Assembly: GCA_011960625.1 (NCBI GenBank)
Contig: BLMJ01000224.1
Location: 33,523 to 97,522, forward strand
Direction: 5' to 3'
DNA from: Lachnospiraceae bacterium
GTDB lineage: Bacteria > Bacillota > Clostridia > Lachnospirales > Lachnospiraceae
Length of the DNA stretch: 64,000 nucleotides
The position numbers were made by a program, and so were the translations under genes. The notes beneath the pieces were generated by a model, which worked only from the letters and a program-made list of their open reading frames with translations, was not told the origin of the DNA and ran no database searches. Position 1 is the stretch's first letter, and each line of letters begins with the position of its first letter. This document shows positions 8,930-18,671 of this stretch, piece after piece.

Positions 8930-9760
8930 ATGGACCAGATTAAAATACAGAATTTGGAAATATTCGCACATCATGGAGTATTTCCAGAGGAAAATGTGCT
9001 TGGACAAAAATTCCTTGTCACTGCCACCCTATATACGGATACAAGAACTGCCGGTAAGACGGACGATTTGGAGTTCTCTATTCACTACGGAGAGATTTGC
9101 CAACGGATGGAACATTTTCTGACCACAAATACCTTCAAGCTGTTGGAGAGCGCCGCCGAAGAGCTGGCAGAAATGCTCCTTCTTACCACTCCCCGCTTAG
9201 AGAAAATTCGTCTGGAGATTAAAAAACCTTGGGCTCCAATCGGGCTTTCACTTGAAACTGTCTCGGTTGAAATTGAACGCAGATGGCATACAGCCTATAT
9301 TGCGTTGGGCTCTAATATGGGCGACAAGGAACAGTATCTTACACAGGCCATTGACGCACTAAGCAAGGCTTCTTCTTGTAAGGTGTCACAGGTTTCCTCT
9401 TTCCTTCGTACGAAGCCTTACGGGGTCACAGACCAGGATGATTTTCTGAATGGCTGCCTTAAGCTTCGCACCCTTTTAACGCCTCAGGAATTGCTTAAGG
9501 TGCTTCATGGGATTGAGAAGGACGCCGGAAGGGAGCGCGTTCTGCGCTGGGGACCTAGAACGCTGGATTTGGACATCATCTTCTATGATGATTGGATTGT
9601 GGAAGACAATGATCTGTGTATTCCCCATGTGGATATGCATAGACGGGAATTTGTGCTAAAACCCTTACATGAGCTTGCCCCTTATATGCATCATCCATGT
9701 ACCGGCAGAACGGTTCAGGAGATGTTAGAAACGCTATGCCCTTCGTTCGCTGTGAAATGA
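8930..9760 (+). CDS. folB-folK: fused dihydroneopterin aldolase - HPPK
   Basis: About 276 residues with two enzymes on one chain. Residues 1-118 are dihydroneopterin aldolase ('LEIFAHHGVFPEEN', 'IHYGEI', 'LLESAAEELAEMLL'). Residues 124-276 are 6-hydroxymethyl-7,8-dihydropterin pyrophosphokinase ('YIALGSNMGDKEQYL', 'TKPYGVTDQDDFLNG', 'RWGPRTLDLDIIFYDD', 'IPHVDMHRREFVL'). It turns dihydroneopterin into the pterin diphosphate used by FolP. Start is ATG 8930, with AGGAGGACAT directly upstream. Last gene of the folate operon, followed by a strong hairpin. Dihydrofolate reductase and pab genes are not in the window. Confidence 0.95.
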   Translation: MDQIKIQNLEIFAHHGVFPEENVLGQKFLVTATLYTDTRTAGKTDDLEFSIHYGEICQRMEHFLTTNTFKLLESAAEELAEMLLLTTPRLEKIRLEIKKPWAPIGLSLETVSVEIERRWHTAYIALGSNMGDKEQYLTQAIDALSKASSCKVSQVSSFLRTKPYGVTDQDDFLNGCLKLRTLLTPQELLKVLHGIEKDAGRERVLRWGPRTLDLDIIFYDDWIVEDNDLCIPHVDMHRREFVLKPLHELAPYMHHPCTGRTVQEMLETLCPSFAVK

Positions 9761-9771
9761 TTTTCAGATAA

Positions 9772-9814
9772 GAAAAGACCCGCCAGATTTCTGTTTGTTC
9801 TGGCGGGTCCTTTT
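9772..9814. terminator. bidirectional terminator between folate operon and polysaccharide locus
   Basis: 11-bp perfect stem (9777-9787 with 9799-9809), flanked by AAAA on the left and CTTTT on the right, so it can end both the plus-strand folate operon and the minus-strand glycan operon whose last stop codon is at 9813. Confidence 0.8.
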
Positions 9815-10946
9815 AACATGCTGGATTACAGTAGCTTTTTATTTCGTTTGCAATTATTGTAATATTCTCTTCACTAAGATAAGGATGGATTGGTAATGAT
9901 AATACTTTCTGACACAATTCCTCCGTCACAGGACAACTGATATACTTCTTTAAATCCTGAAACGCTGCCTGCTCATGCATCGGCTTCCAGTAATATACCA
10001 TAGCCGGTATTCCCTTCTCTTTTAAATATGCCTGTAATCCATCCCGTTGTTCCTGGCTTTCTAACTGGATGGTATACTGCGCCCAGCTAGAATACATTCC
10101 TTCTTTCACAATCGGTGTCTTTACCACTTCTTTCAACAACTCTGTGTATCTTTCGGCGGCTCTGTTCACCGCCTCTAACTCATACTCTTGAAATGCCTTA
10201 AATTTCACTTGCAAAACCGCCGCCTGCAGGGTATCCAGTCTGGAGTTCCATCCAATCCTCACATTATCATACTTGAAACTCCCTTTTCCATGGACCTTCA
10301 GCGATCGAAGATATGCCGCCGTCTTATCGTCATTGGTAAACACTGCTCCTCCATCTCCATAGCAGCCTAAGGGTTTTGCCGGAAAAAAGGAGGTGGTGGC
10401 TGCATCTCCAAAACTGCAGGCTTTCCTCCCCTCTATCTCTCCTCCAAACCCTTGGGCTCCGTCTTCCAATAATAACAGTTGGTACTTTTCCGCTATCTTT
10501 GCAAGCTTTAGATAATCGGCCGGCTGGCCGAACAAATCCACGGCTATGACGGCTCTTGGTTTCAGTTTCCCTTCCTCCTTCACCGCCTTTATTGCCCGCT
10601 CTAAGGATTCTATATCTGCATTAAACGTATCTCGTTCTACGTCATAGAAGACCGGTACCGCCCCCTCGAAGGAAACCACTTCTCCCGATGCAAAAAACGT
10701 AAAATCTGGTACAAATACCGCGTCTCCTTCTTTTATCTCCCAGGCCATCAGCATCATCGACAGTGCGTCCGTCCCATTTCCGCAGGCAATGCAATGCTTC
10801 ACTCCTACATATTCTGCCAAAGCCCCTTCAAGCTCTGTTACCTGCCTTCCGCTGATAAAATTCCCTTCTTCTATGACCTGATGTATCGCCCTGTCAATCT
10901 CATCCTTTAGAACCCTGTATTGTTCTTTTAGATCCCTAAACTGCAT
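9813..10946 (-). CDS. DegT/DnrJ/EryC1-type sugar aminotransferase, WbpE-like
   Basis: About 377 residues. PLP-dependent aminotransferase of the DegT family: 'CGNGTDAL' (PLP phosphate), '[15 protein letters not shown]' (Asp to the PLP nitrogen) and the Schiff-base lysine in '[15 protein letters not shown]' (K191). In context with WbpB, WbpD, WbpA and WbpI-like genes it should aminate C3 of UDP-2-acetamido-3-keto-glucuronic acid with glutamate as donor, as WbpE does. ATG 10946 is chosen because AAGGGAAAA lies upstream and '[10 protein letters not shown]' is the family start; it overlaps the acetyltransferase by 11 bp. Last gene of the polysaccharide operon. Confidence 0.88.
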   Translation of the reverse strand: MQFRDLKEQYRVLKDEIDRAIHQVIEEGNFISGRQVTELEGALAEYVGVKHCIACGNGTDALSMMLMAWEIKEGDAVFVPDFTFFASGEVVSFEGAVPVFYDVERDTFNADIESLERAIKAVKEEGKLKPRAVIAVDLFGQPADYLKLAKIAEKYQLLLLEDGAQGFGGEIEGRKACSFGDAATTSFFPAKPLGCYGDGGAVFTNDDKTAAYLRSLKVHGKGSFKYDNVRIGWNSRLDTLQAAVLQVKFKAFQEYELEAVNRAAERYTELLKEVVKTPIVKEGMYSSWAQYTIQLESQEQRDGLQAYLKEKGIPAMVYYWKPMHEQAAFQDLKKYISCPVTEELCQKVLSLPIHPYLSEENITIIANEIKSYCNPAC

Positions 10947-11481
10947 AATGATTTTCCCTTCCGCATTTTTCACACCTAACGCCCTTTTTTATGACCTCTC
11001 CACATTCGCATACCCAGCCGATTTGTCTGGCCGGTATTCCTGCCATCAAAGCATAGTCTGGTACGTCTGAGGTCACCACAGCTCCCGCTGCAATCATTGA
11101 CCATCTTCCTATGGTATGTCCGCACACAATGGTTGCGTTCGCCCCCACAGTTGCCCCTTCTTTTAAAACTGTTTTTTTATACCCTGCTCTTCCCTTCGGG
11201 TATCTGGCTCTTGGCGTAAGGTCATTGGTGAATACCATAGATGGGCCGCAGAATACGTCGTCCTCTATCTCCACTCCCTCGTAAATAGACACATTGTTCT
11301 GGACCTTTACCCCATTTCCTATTTTTACATCACTGGACACATTTACATTCTGTCCAAAGGAGCAGTTCTCTCCAATGCTTGCCCCGCTCTGAATGTGGCA
11401 GAAATGCCATATTTTTGTCCCTTTTCCTATGGTTACCCTCTCATCCACATAACTGCTTTCGTGTACAAAATAATCACTCAT
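10936..11481 (-). CDS. hexapeptide-repeat N-acetyltransferase, WbpD-like
   Basis: About 181 residues, left-handed beta-helix. Imperfect hexapeptide repeats run from '[12 protein letters not shown]' through '[14 protein letters not shown]', '[20 protein letters not shown]' and '[16 protein letters not shown]', then a C-terminal CxC-x9-CxxC like segment (about 160-175). WbpD relatives acetylate the C3 amine of UDP-GlcNAc3NA using acetyl-CoA. ATG 11481 is used: GGAGAA is upstream and '[13 protein letters not shown]' is the family start; it overlaps the oxidoreductase gene by 8 bp. The neighbours supply the preceding amination and the following 2-epimerisation. Confidence 0.88.
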   Translation of the reverse strand: MSDYFVHESSYVDERVTIGKGTKIWHFCHIQSGASIGENCSFGQNVNVSSDVKIGNGVKVQNNVSIYEGVEIEDDVFCGPSMVFTNDLTPRARYPKGRAGYKKTVLKEGATVGANATIVCGHTIGRWSMIAAGAVVTSDVPDYALMAGIPARQIGWVCECGEVIKKGVRCEKCGRENHYAV

Positions 11482-12556
11482 TTTCAAATTCTCCAGCCAT
11501 ATCCGTACTTGCAAATTGAGTCAAGGGAAGTCTTACTGCCTTCCCTTCCTTCTGACTCTTATAGATTGCCAATACAAGCTCCAATGCATTTTTTCCTGCA
11601 TGTGCGTCTACATAGGGCGCCCTGTTATTTTCAATCGCATCTATCACATCTGCATAGAGGCTTGTATGTCCGTTGCCGTATACATTGCTCGTCTGTTCTT
11701 TCAGCCCCTTATTCGCCTGGTCTTTGTCTGTCTCGTCTGAAAAGCTCCACACATCAATATTGTTTGTGGACTTCCCGCCTATTTTCACGGTTCCATTTTC
11801 GCCAAACAGATACAGTGTCTCTTCTAAATTCTGTGGATAGACGTTGGTGGTTCCTTCAATCGTCCCAATAGCGCCGTTTTTAAATTTTACTACCGCCATT
11901 CCCACATCCTCGGCTTCCAGATAATCATGGAACTGCTGTCTGGTGGCCCCGTAAACCTCTTCGATGTCAGTCCCCATCACCCAGCGCAGCAGGTCGATAC
12001 CGTGTATGCACTGATTCATAAGCGCGCCCCCGTCCTGGGCCCAGGTGCCTCTCCAGGGAGCCTGTGTATAGTAGCCTTGATTCCGATTCCACCGCACATG
12101 AATAGAGCCGTGAGATAGTTTCCCAAATCTCCCGGCCTCCAAAGCTTTCCGCATTTCCTGAACTGCAATATTAAATCTGTTTTGATGACAGGCGGATACC
12201 TTTACCTGTTTTTCCTCTGAGAGCTGAATAATCCGCTTGGCATCCGCCATATTCATTGCCATAGGCTTCTCGATAATTACATGAATACCATGGTCAATGC
12301 AGTAGAGGGCAATCTGAGCGTGGCTTCCGCTTTCGGTGGCAATTCCTACAAGCTGAATGTCATTTTCCTGAATTAATTTTTTGTAGTCTGTGTAGCGTTT
12401 GATTGAGGTATGATGATGTAAATCATGTTTTTCTAACAGTTGTTCCATATGTTCTGGGATAATATCACAGACGGCAGTGAGTTCTAAGTTGTTGTTTTGG
12501 ACTGCTTTGATATGGTTTGCCGCGATTCTTCCGCAGCCTATTAATGCATATTTCAT
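11474..12556 (-). CDS. Gfo/Idh/MocA oxidoreductase, WbpB-like
   Basis: 360 residues. Rossmann NAD-binding start '[17 protein letters not shown]' and the family motif '[11 protein letters not shown]' (about 92-102), with '[17 protein letters not shown]' in the substrate half. Expected to oxidise the 3-OH of UDP-GlcNAc-uronic acid before transamination by the WbpE-like enzyme. The start codon overlaps the stop of the epimerase gene upstream. Confidence 0.88.
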   Translation of the reverse strand: MKYALIGCGRIAANHIKAVQNNNLELTAVCDIIPEHMEQLLEKHDLHHHTSIKRYTDYKKLIQENDIQLVGIATESGSHAQIALYCIDHGIHVIIEKPMAMNMADAKRIIQLSEEKQVKVSACHQNRFNIAVQEMRKALEAGRFGKLSHGSIHVRWNRNQGYYTQAPWRGTWAQDGGALMNQCIHGIDLLRWVMGTDIEEVYGATRQQFHDYLEAEDVGMAVVKFKNGAIGTIEGTTNVYPQNLEETLYLFGENGTVKIGGKSTNNIDVWSFSDETDKDQANKGLKEQTSNVYGNGHTSLYADVIDAIENNRAPYVDAHAGKNALELVLAIYKSQKEGKAVRLPLTQFASTDMAGEFENE

Positions 12557-13644
12557 TATTTTTCTCCTTGTATTAATCTACAGATTTCATAGGCAGCTTT
12601 TCCCTGCCCATAATAATCTTCTTTTTTTGACCAGTCGCTCTTTGTATTCAACACTTTGTCTGCAAGGTCAAGTCGCTCTGGCTTTGCAAGTATATTACAA
12701 TTACCCTTTAAAGTCTCAATCCATTCCGTCTGATCCCTTACAGTCACACACGGAGTCTCTAATATATATGTTTCTTTTTGCAGTCCTCCTGAATCTGTTA
12801 TGGTTTTTTTAGCATGCTTCACAAAATAAAGCATCTCTAAATACCCCATTGGCTCTGTAAATATAATATTTTTATATCCATATTTCATGTTCAATGTGTC
12901 AACCAGTTTCTTCGTCCTAGGGTGAACCGGAAACAACACTGGTTCATCCAACATCTCTAATGCCGCCAAAATTTCCTCTACTTTTCTTAGGGTATCCGTA
13001 TTTTCCGCGCGATGTATGGTTGCTATATACCATCTAGGAAGCGGCTTCACCTGTCCGCAGCTTCCCTGGAGTTTTTCAAAATAATAGGCTGCTTTATTTT
13101 CTTCTAACATCTGTGAATAAAATAAAACAGCATCGCACATAACATCTCCCGTATCATATACTCCCTTTACACGCCCTTCCTTTTCAAGGTTTTTGACTGC
13201 CTCTTTCGTAGGACACAGACACAATGTTGATATCCTATCTGTTAAAATTCGATTCTGTTCCTCGGGCATCTGCATATTATAGGATCTTAAGCCTGCTTCT
13301 ACGTGTACAATAGGTATACATAGCTTAGATGCGGCAATAGCTCCGGCTAATGTAGAATTTGTATCTCCATAGACTAATAAATAGTCTGGCGACTCTTTTA
13401 AGAGCACGTCTTCAATTCTTACCATCATCTCTGCTGTCTGCCGGGCATGGGTTCCTGAACCGACCCCCAAATTTATATCCGGCTTCGGTATTTTCAGTTC
13501 ATCGAAAAAAATATCTGACATATTCGCATCATAGTGTTGACCTGTATGTACTAATATTTCTTGAAAATCTTTTCGAATCAGTCTTGAGACAGCCGCTGCC
13601 TTAATAAATTGTGGTCTTGCTCCAACAATTGTTACAATCTTCAT
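12556..13644 (-). CDS. non-hydrolysing UDP-N-acetylglucosamine 2-epimerase family (WecB/WbpI-like)
   Basis: 362 residues. Family motifs in order: 'VGARPQFIKAAAV' at the N-terminus, 'HTGQHYDANMSDIFFDEL', 'VHVEAGLRS', 'PEEQNR', 'YDTGDVMCD', 'TIHRAENTD' and 'DSGGLQKE'. These enzymes invert C2 of UDP-GlcNAc-type sugars through a 2-acetamidoglucal intermediate. Plain UDP-GlcNAc could be the substrate (WecB), but with a complete WbpA/B/E/D set beside it the final conversion of UDP-GlcNAc3NAcA to UDP-ManNAc3NAcA (WbpI) fits better. Good ribosome site AGGAGAAAAAT. Confidence 0.9.
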   Translation of the reverse strand: MKIVTIVGARPQFIKAAAVSRLIRKDFQEILVHTGQHYDANMSDIFFDELKIPKPDINLGVGSGTHARQTAEMMVRIEDVLLKESPDYLLVYGDTNSTLAGAIAASKLCIPIVHVEAGLRSYNMQMPEEQNRILTDRISTLCLCPTKEAVKNLEKEGRVKGVYDTGDVMCDAVLFYSQMLEENKAAYYFEKLQGSCGQVKPLPRWYIATIHRAENTDTLRKVEEILAALEMLDEPVLFPVHPRTKKLVDTLNMKYGYKNIIFTEPMGYLEMLYFVKHAKKTITDSGGLQKETYILETPCVTVRDQTEWIETLKGNCNILAKPERLDLADKVLNTKSDWSKKEDYYGQGKAAYEICRLIQGEK

Positions 13645-13658
13645 ACTGGATTTTTCTC

Positions 13659-14972
13659 CTACAAAACTTCGATATTTGTTCTATTCACAATATTTTTCAT
13701 TACATTCTTGGTATCAAAAATTACTTTTGCACCTCTTTGAAGCATCTCATAGTCTACATTTGTATGTGCCGCTGTAATCATAACAATGTCATATGTTCCT
13801 ATAATCGCTTCATCAATCTTCATAATACTCGAATATTTACATCCTTTATATCTGTATTCTGTTACCCAAGGATCATAATAATCAACATAAGCGCCATTCT
13901 TCTGAAGTACTTCAATCACTCTCAAAGCCGGACTTTCTCTATAGTCGTCTATATCTTGCTTATATGCAACGCCCACCACAAGTACTTTTGCACCTTTCAA
14001 AGCCTTTTCAAATTGGTTCAAAATCTTTGAAGCTCTCTCCACCGTATACTCAGGCATCTTATCGTTAATCATCATAGAGCTCTCAATCATGGAAGTATGA
14101 AAACCATACTCTCTTGCTTTCCAAGTCAGATAATAGGGGTCAAGCGGAATACAATGGCCGCCAAGACCGGGACCGGGATAAAATGCTTGAAATCCATATG
14201 GCTTTGTTTTCGCCGCATCAATTACCTCCCACATACTAATTCCCATTCGATTGCAAAGCATCGCCAGTTCGTTTACCAAACCAATATTTATATTACGATA
14301 TGTATTTTCCAAAATTTTTTCCATCTCGGCAATCGCAGGAGAAGCTACCTCACAGACATCGCTTTCTAGAACCGCACGATACATCGCTGCAATAACCTCC
14401 GTCGCCTCCTTCCCTACGCCGCCCACAACTTTAGGAGTGTTCTTTGTTTTATAAATCAAATTACCCGGATCGACTCTCTCTGGTGAAAATCCTAAATAAA
14501 ATTCTTTGCCGCATTGAAGTCCTGAGCCTTTTTCAAGAATAGGCTTAATTAACTCTTCTGTCGTTCCTGGATAAGTGGTTGATTCTAATACTACCATTGT
14601 TTCTGCTTTCAAATATTTAGAAATAGCTTCTGTAGAAGTTTTGACATAACTAATATCCGGCTGCTGATGCTCGTCTAGCGGCGTTGGCACACAGATAGCA
14701 ATAAAATCCACATTTTGAATAAAACTAAAGTCCGTAGTGGCTTCTAACATTCCACTGCGGACTAGTTTTTTCAAATCGCTGTCTACGACGTCTCCAATAT
14801 AATTATGACCCTCATTCACATGTTCTACTTTTTCCTTCTGTACATCAAAACCGATTGTCTTAAATCCTGCTTTCGCTTTCTCAACCGCTAAGGGCAGACC
14901 GACATAACCAAGACCAACAACCCCCACTTTGATTTCTTTGTTTTTAATTTTTTCTAATAATTTTTGTTTCAT
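13659..14972 (-). CDS. nucleotide-sugar 6-dehydrogenase (WbpA/WecC-like)
   Basis: About 437 residues, UDP-glucose/GDP-mannose dehydrogenase family. N-terminal NAD fold 'VGVVGLGYVGLPLAVEKAKAG', then 'STTYPGTTEE', 'LENTYRNINIGLVNELA', the catalytic cysteine in 'GPGLGGHCIPLDPYYL', and the C-terminal 'LVVGVAYKQDIDDYRESPAL'. It makes a UDP-HexNAc uronic acid by two NAD-dependent oxidations at C6. Context argues for UDP-GlcNAc as substrate (WbpA) rather than UDP-ManNAc (WecC). ATG 14972 is used: GGAGTAAAT immediately precedes it. It nearly abuts the amidotransferase gene (stop at 14987). Confidence 0.92.
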   Translation of the reverse strand: MKQKLLEKIKNKEIKVGVVGLGYVGLPLAVEKAKAGFKTIGFDVQKEKVEHVNEGHNYIGDVVDSDLKKLVRSGMLEATTDFSFIQNVDFIAICVPTPLDEHQQPDISYVKTSTEAISKYLKAETMVVLESTTYPGTTEELIKPILEKGSGLQCGKEFYLGFSPERVDPGNLIYKTKNTPKVVGGVGKEATEVIAAMYRAVLESDVCEVASPAIAEMEKILENTYRNINIGLVNELAMLCNRMGISMWEVIDAAKTKPYGFQAFYPGPGLGGHCIPLDPYYLTWKAREYGFHTSMIESSMMINDKMPEYTVERASKILNQFEKALKGAKVLVVGVAYKQDIDDYRESPALRVIEVLQKNGAYVDYYDPWVTEYRYKGCKYSSIMKIDEAIIGTYDIVMITAAHTNVDYEMLQRGAKVIFDTKNVMKNIVNRTNIEVL

Positions 14973-14986
14973 ATTTACTCCTTTAA

Positions 14987-16084
14987 TCATATTTTTGTTA
15001 TTTTTCTCAGGGAATAATAGAAAGAAGTCGGATAATCTGTATGCTGCTTTGGCTTCTCATTCATAATGCCCTTAAACTCTTCACGCGAGATATCCAGTTT
15101 CTGCAGAATAAAATCAATATCCTTTTCCATCTCTTCTTTATCATATAGCGGTTTTTCCATTTCCTTTAACGCTTCCTCCCTGGTCATCTGTCCGGAAACA
15201 ATCATACTTGACAAATGAGAGGTCCGTTTGTCTACATGAAATTTATGATAAAACCAATATAGTTGAATAAATTTTGTTAATGTATTTTCCAAATGCTTAC
15301 TTCCATAATATTCAAATCCACAAAATTCTTCTAATTCTTTTAATGCTCGTTTACGATTATAATCAACATAATTAAGAGGTCTTGGAGATTCAATTTTTAA
15401 AACTTTTTTATCAATCGCACGCTGCCATTCTGACAAAATCGGCAGCTTATCTATGGATGTTCTCCCAAATTTTTTATTGATATATTTTAAATTTTTCGTA
15501 TCAAAGGCTGAATGGGTGTTGCCTCTTTGTAAGATACATTCAAGTGCAAAATTACCGCCTGATAAAAATGTATGAATTTTATGCTTACGCATATATTTAT
15601 ATATACACGCAAAGAGAACATTATCCTGCGGAACGGCCAGATTAGGCACACCCGCAAACACATATGCTCTCGTCAACTCATTAAACTGCTTCTCATCAGG
15701 CTTTATTGTAATCAGTTTAATTTTAGCTTTATTACATAATTTCTTAATGTTTCTTTTTGATATTTCTGTATCATATCCATCATCTACGTGAATAGCTAAG
15801 ATTCTTAATCCCCATTTTTTTGCGCCTAGATAAGCAAGGTATGATGAATCCAGACCTCCGGAAATTCCCATAATACAATCATATTGTTTGTTTCTATTTT
15901 CTTTTTTTATTCTATCAATCAATACCTTTAATTTTTCCCTTCCTTCACTATTCGGGAAATAAACCATATTTTTAGCCTTCCATGCATCAGTACAATAATT
16001 GCATTGTCCATCCTTGTGAAATGTAATGGTATCGTCTGACTTGTTATCCATGATACATTTACTACATACTTGAACATCTTTCAT
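14987..16084 (-). CDS. N-acetyl sugar amidotransferase, WbpG/PseA-like
   Basis: 365 residues. Zinc-finger-like N-terminus with 'CSKCIMD' and 'CNYCTDAW', then the PP-loop ATP-pyrophosphatase motif 'GISGGLDSSYLAYLG' (about 70-84). Relatives (WbpG, LegX/PseA type) turn an acetamido group into an acetamidino group, using ammonia delivered by a HisH/HisF-type glutaminase pair. No such pair occurs in this window, so the ammonia source is unknown. Ribosome site GGAGGGATAATAAA. Follows wzx and precedes the WbpA-like gene, placing it with the uronic-acid genes. Confidence 0.88.
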   Translation of the reverse strand: MKDVQVCSKCIMDNKSDDTITFHKDGQCNYCTDAWKAKNMVYFPNSEGREKLKVLIDRIKKENRNKQYDCIMGISGGLDSSYLAYLGAKKWGLRILAIHVDDGYDTEISKRNIKKLCNKAKIKLITIKPDEKQFNELTRAYVFAGVPNLAVPQDNVLFACIYKYMRKHKIHTFLSGGNFALECILQRGNTHSAFDTKNLKYINKKFGRTSIDKLPILSEWQRAIDKKVLKIESPRPLNYVDYNRKRALKELEEFCGFEYYGSKHLENTLTKFIQLYWFYHKFHVDKRTSHLSSMIVSGQMTREEALKEMEKPLYDKEEMEKDIDFILQKLDISREEFKGIMNEKPKQHTDYPTSFYYSLRKITKI

Positions 16085-16123
16085 TTTATTATCCCTCCAT
16101 CTGTTAACGGTTTATATACGTAA

Positions 16124-17452
16124 TTACAAAATCATTACAGCGAAAACACCCCCAATTATCAAGAAATATATACTAATAAATTTCAAATATCGCAGAAAGT
16201 TCTTTTTGAGACAATAAAAGTTTAGTCCCATATCAACTATCAATACAATACTCATTCCGATTGAAAACCAGATAATCGTTCCGACAAAACTGCCGCTGCT
16301 ACTAAAGCCCCGCCATATAAAAAGGCTTATTATTAAAATCTGTATTATTGAATAGTACAAATTGATATTTTGACGCCCTATGGTAACTCGGCAATAACTC
16401 GTACATGTAGCGCAGAATTGCAGCACGTATTGCACTACTAAAATACTTGCTAATATTCCGGCCTCTCTCCACTGATTCCCCAATAGAAACGTAAATATTC
16501 TCTCTCCAAAAACAATAACTATAATACTAGGTATCAGAGAAATCCACATGATTTTTGAAATCAATTTATATGTAAAATCAGATATGTTTTCTCCATTTCT
16601 ATTATATCTGCTTGTTGTCCTAAAATAGACAGTACCAATTGGAGCCGCAATTAGTATGGCCGGATACTGCAAAAGTCTTACACACATTGTATAACTTCCA
16701 ACTTGAGCATTTCCAAATATCCTGGAAAAAATCTGTACCGGCAGTTGTACTGCAAACTGACTTATAAAATTGGCTGGATACTGAAATAAAATAAATTTTT
16801 TGTAAGATATAAACAAATTTTTTATATCTTTTAAATTTATTTCAAACCAAAATGGTTTTGTCCTTTTTATCATTTGAGTACATGTACAAATCAAACTAAG
16901 TATAGAAGCGCCTATAAACCCTATGATCCCCATATGAATGATTCCAAATGGCAGTGTAATCACTAATTTGGATATTGCTCCAATGATAGGATTGATAAAA
17001 AGTACTTTATTCATTCCTCTGCGGTTGGTGTACGTTATTAATAGAGAATTTAGATTTGTCAGTATAACGTAACCTCCCATGATCATTAAAGTCATAGCGT
17101 ATGAAAAGGAAACTTCAAAAAACCTATAGTAGGGCATAATAAGAATACAGCCTATCATTATAAATGAGGTAAGAAAAAGTTGTATATAAAATGTCATCGT
17201 CAATACCTTTTTCGCTTCACTATCTTCTTTCGGAAGCATAATCGACGAATTCAGTCCCAGTGTAGTGATCCCGACAATTATTGTTGCGGTAGATGTAAAT
17301 ATTCCAAATTCACCATACACTTCATCTGTGTATAGCCTGCTAATGATAGGTATTGTTATGATATTAATGATTTGTGCTAACAAATTCCCTGCGCCTACGC
17401 TGAATACACTTTTTAAAAACTCATTTTTCTTTATACTACGTATAATATTCAT
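16124..17452 (-). CDS. wzx: Wzx-type polysaccharide repeat-unit flippase
   Basis: 442 residues, about 12-14 hydrophobic segments over the whole length, beginning 'FSVGAGNLLAQIINIITIPI' and 'ISRLYTDEVYGEFGIFT', which is typical of the MATE-like PST/Wzx family. It would move undecaprenyl-linked repeat units to the outer face of the membrane. Very AT-rich, as usual for Wzx. The start overlaps the Wzy stop by 17 bp. Confidence 0.9.
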   Translation of the reverse strand: MNIIRSIKKNEFLKSVFSVGAGNLLAQIINIITIPIISRLYTDEVYGEFGIFTSTATIIVGITTLGLNSSIMLPKEDSEAKKVLTMTFYIQLFLTSFIMIGCILIMPYYRFFEVSFSYAMTLMIMGGYVILTNLNSLLITYTNRRGMNKVLFINPIIGAISKLVITLPFGIIHMGIIGFIGASILSLICTCTQMIKRTKPFWFEINLKDIKNLFISYKKFILFQYPANFISQFAVQLPVQIFSRIFGNAQVGSYTMCVRLLQYPAILIAAPIGTVYFRTTSRYNRNGENISDFTYKLISKIMWISLIPSIIVIVFGERIFTFLLGNQWREAGILASILVVQYVLQFCATCTSYCRVTIGRQNINLYYSIIQILIISLFIWRGFSSSGSFVGTIIWFSIGMSIVLIVDMGLNFYCLKKNFLRYLKFISIYFLIIGGVFAVMIL

Positions 17453-18671
17453 TTTTACCTTCTTTCTTCCTGCAAAAACAATGAAAACAAAATCCTAATA
17501 GCATAAAGAATTCTGTAGAAGCTATATAGCTTCCGGAAAAAAACAATGGAAATAATCCGATTCCGCAAAATATATATGCAATAAATATCATATCCTCATC
17601 ATTATGATCAAAAAGAATTTCGCGTAAAGAATAAAGAAAAAGCAATATTAGAATAACCCCCAATACAATTCCAAATTGAAGTATTAATTCAACAAAAAAA
17701 TTGTGAGGATACCATCCTATCGCCTGATCACCTATGCTTATTCTATTCTTCAATAAAACCCTATCATTTAAACATCCTACTCCAAAGAAATAGTGTTCCG
17801 CCAAAATATCAAAGCTGTATTTTACAAGAGAGGCTCTCGCATTATCTTCAAAAAATGATGACGATGCGATTTTATCTAACACACGAACACTGACATTCCA
17901 TTTATAAAAAAGATTTAACAGCCAAGTAACTATGTTCATCATATTCTTGATTATGAGGATGCCTAACACCATGATTGTTCCTATGGAAAACACTTTATTC
18001 TTTATATTGTTTCTTTTTCTAAAAATAATATAAAATACTAAAATCAAAATGGAACAGAACAATGCCCCCCTAGCTCCGCATGACAATACCATAATTTCAG
18101 CGAAACAAAAATTTATAAAGTGTAACAGATGAAACTTATTCATAAAAAAAACTGCTGAAATAACCGCCGGAATCAAAAATTGGTATGCCAGATATTGAGA
18201 ATATGTTCCAGATGCAAGTTCCTGCGCATGAAATACAAAAATATTTACAAAAAGTGAAACATTAAAAATATATGATGTAATACCTAAATATTTTTTCAAC
18301 TTCTCCATATTGTCTATAGAATTTGCAATGTAAAATGCCGGAAAGCACTTCAAAATAGTTTCGCTATACACTGTTTTTGCCATTTCCCAGTTAAAAAGCG
18401 GTGAAATTGCCGATAAAACTATAGAAATAAAGAAGAAATATGTAAAAATCAAATGTTCTTTTTTTATAGCTTCTCCTATTTTTTTTAAAGATAAAAATAC
18501 TAATACTACTAATATGCCATTAAATAATATTTTATCTAATCCTCTTGTATATCCAACTATTTTCATTATAGCATTTGAAAAAGTGATTTGTAATTGGCTA
18601 TGACATAGAAAAGCACAACATAGAATGGTATTACTATTCTCATTGATATCCCGTACTGATATTTTAATCAT
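17436..18671 (-). CDS. wzy: Wzy-type polysaccharide polymerase
   Basis: 411 residues with about 10-11 membrane segments and a large polar loop near 265-335 containing 'GVGCLNDRV' and 'GWYPHNFFVELILQFG', the pattern of O-antigen polymerase/ligase family proteins. Sequence conservation in Wzy is low, so the call rests on topology, this loop, and position beside wzx in a glycan operon. The first 35 residues contain 'ILCCAFLCHSQL', which may be part of the first membrane segment. Overlaps the upstream glycosyltransferase by 8 bp. Confidence 0.82.
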   Translation of the reverse strand: MIKISVRDINENSNTILCCAFLCHSQLQITFSNAIMKIVGYTRGLDKILFNGILVVLVFLSLKKIGEAIKKEHLIFTYFFFISIVLSAISPLFNWEMAKTVYSETILKCFPAFYIANSIDNMEKLKKYLGITSYIFNVSLFVNIFVFHAQELASGTYSQYLAYQFLIPAVISAVFFMNKFHLLHFINFCFAEIMVLSCGARGALFCSILILVFYIIFRKRNNIKNKVFSIGTIMVLGILIIKNMMNIVTWLLNLFYKWNVSVRVLDKIASSSFFEDNARASLVKYSFDILAEHYFFGVGCLNDRVLLKNRISIGDQAIGWYPHNFFVELILQFGIVLGVILILLFLYSLREILFDHNDEDMIFIAYIFCGIGLFPLFFSGSYIASTEFFMLLGFCFHCFCRKKEGKNEYYT

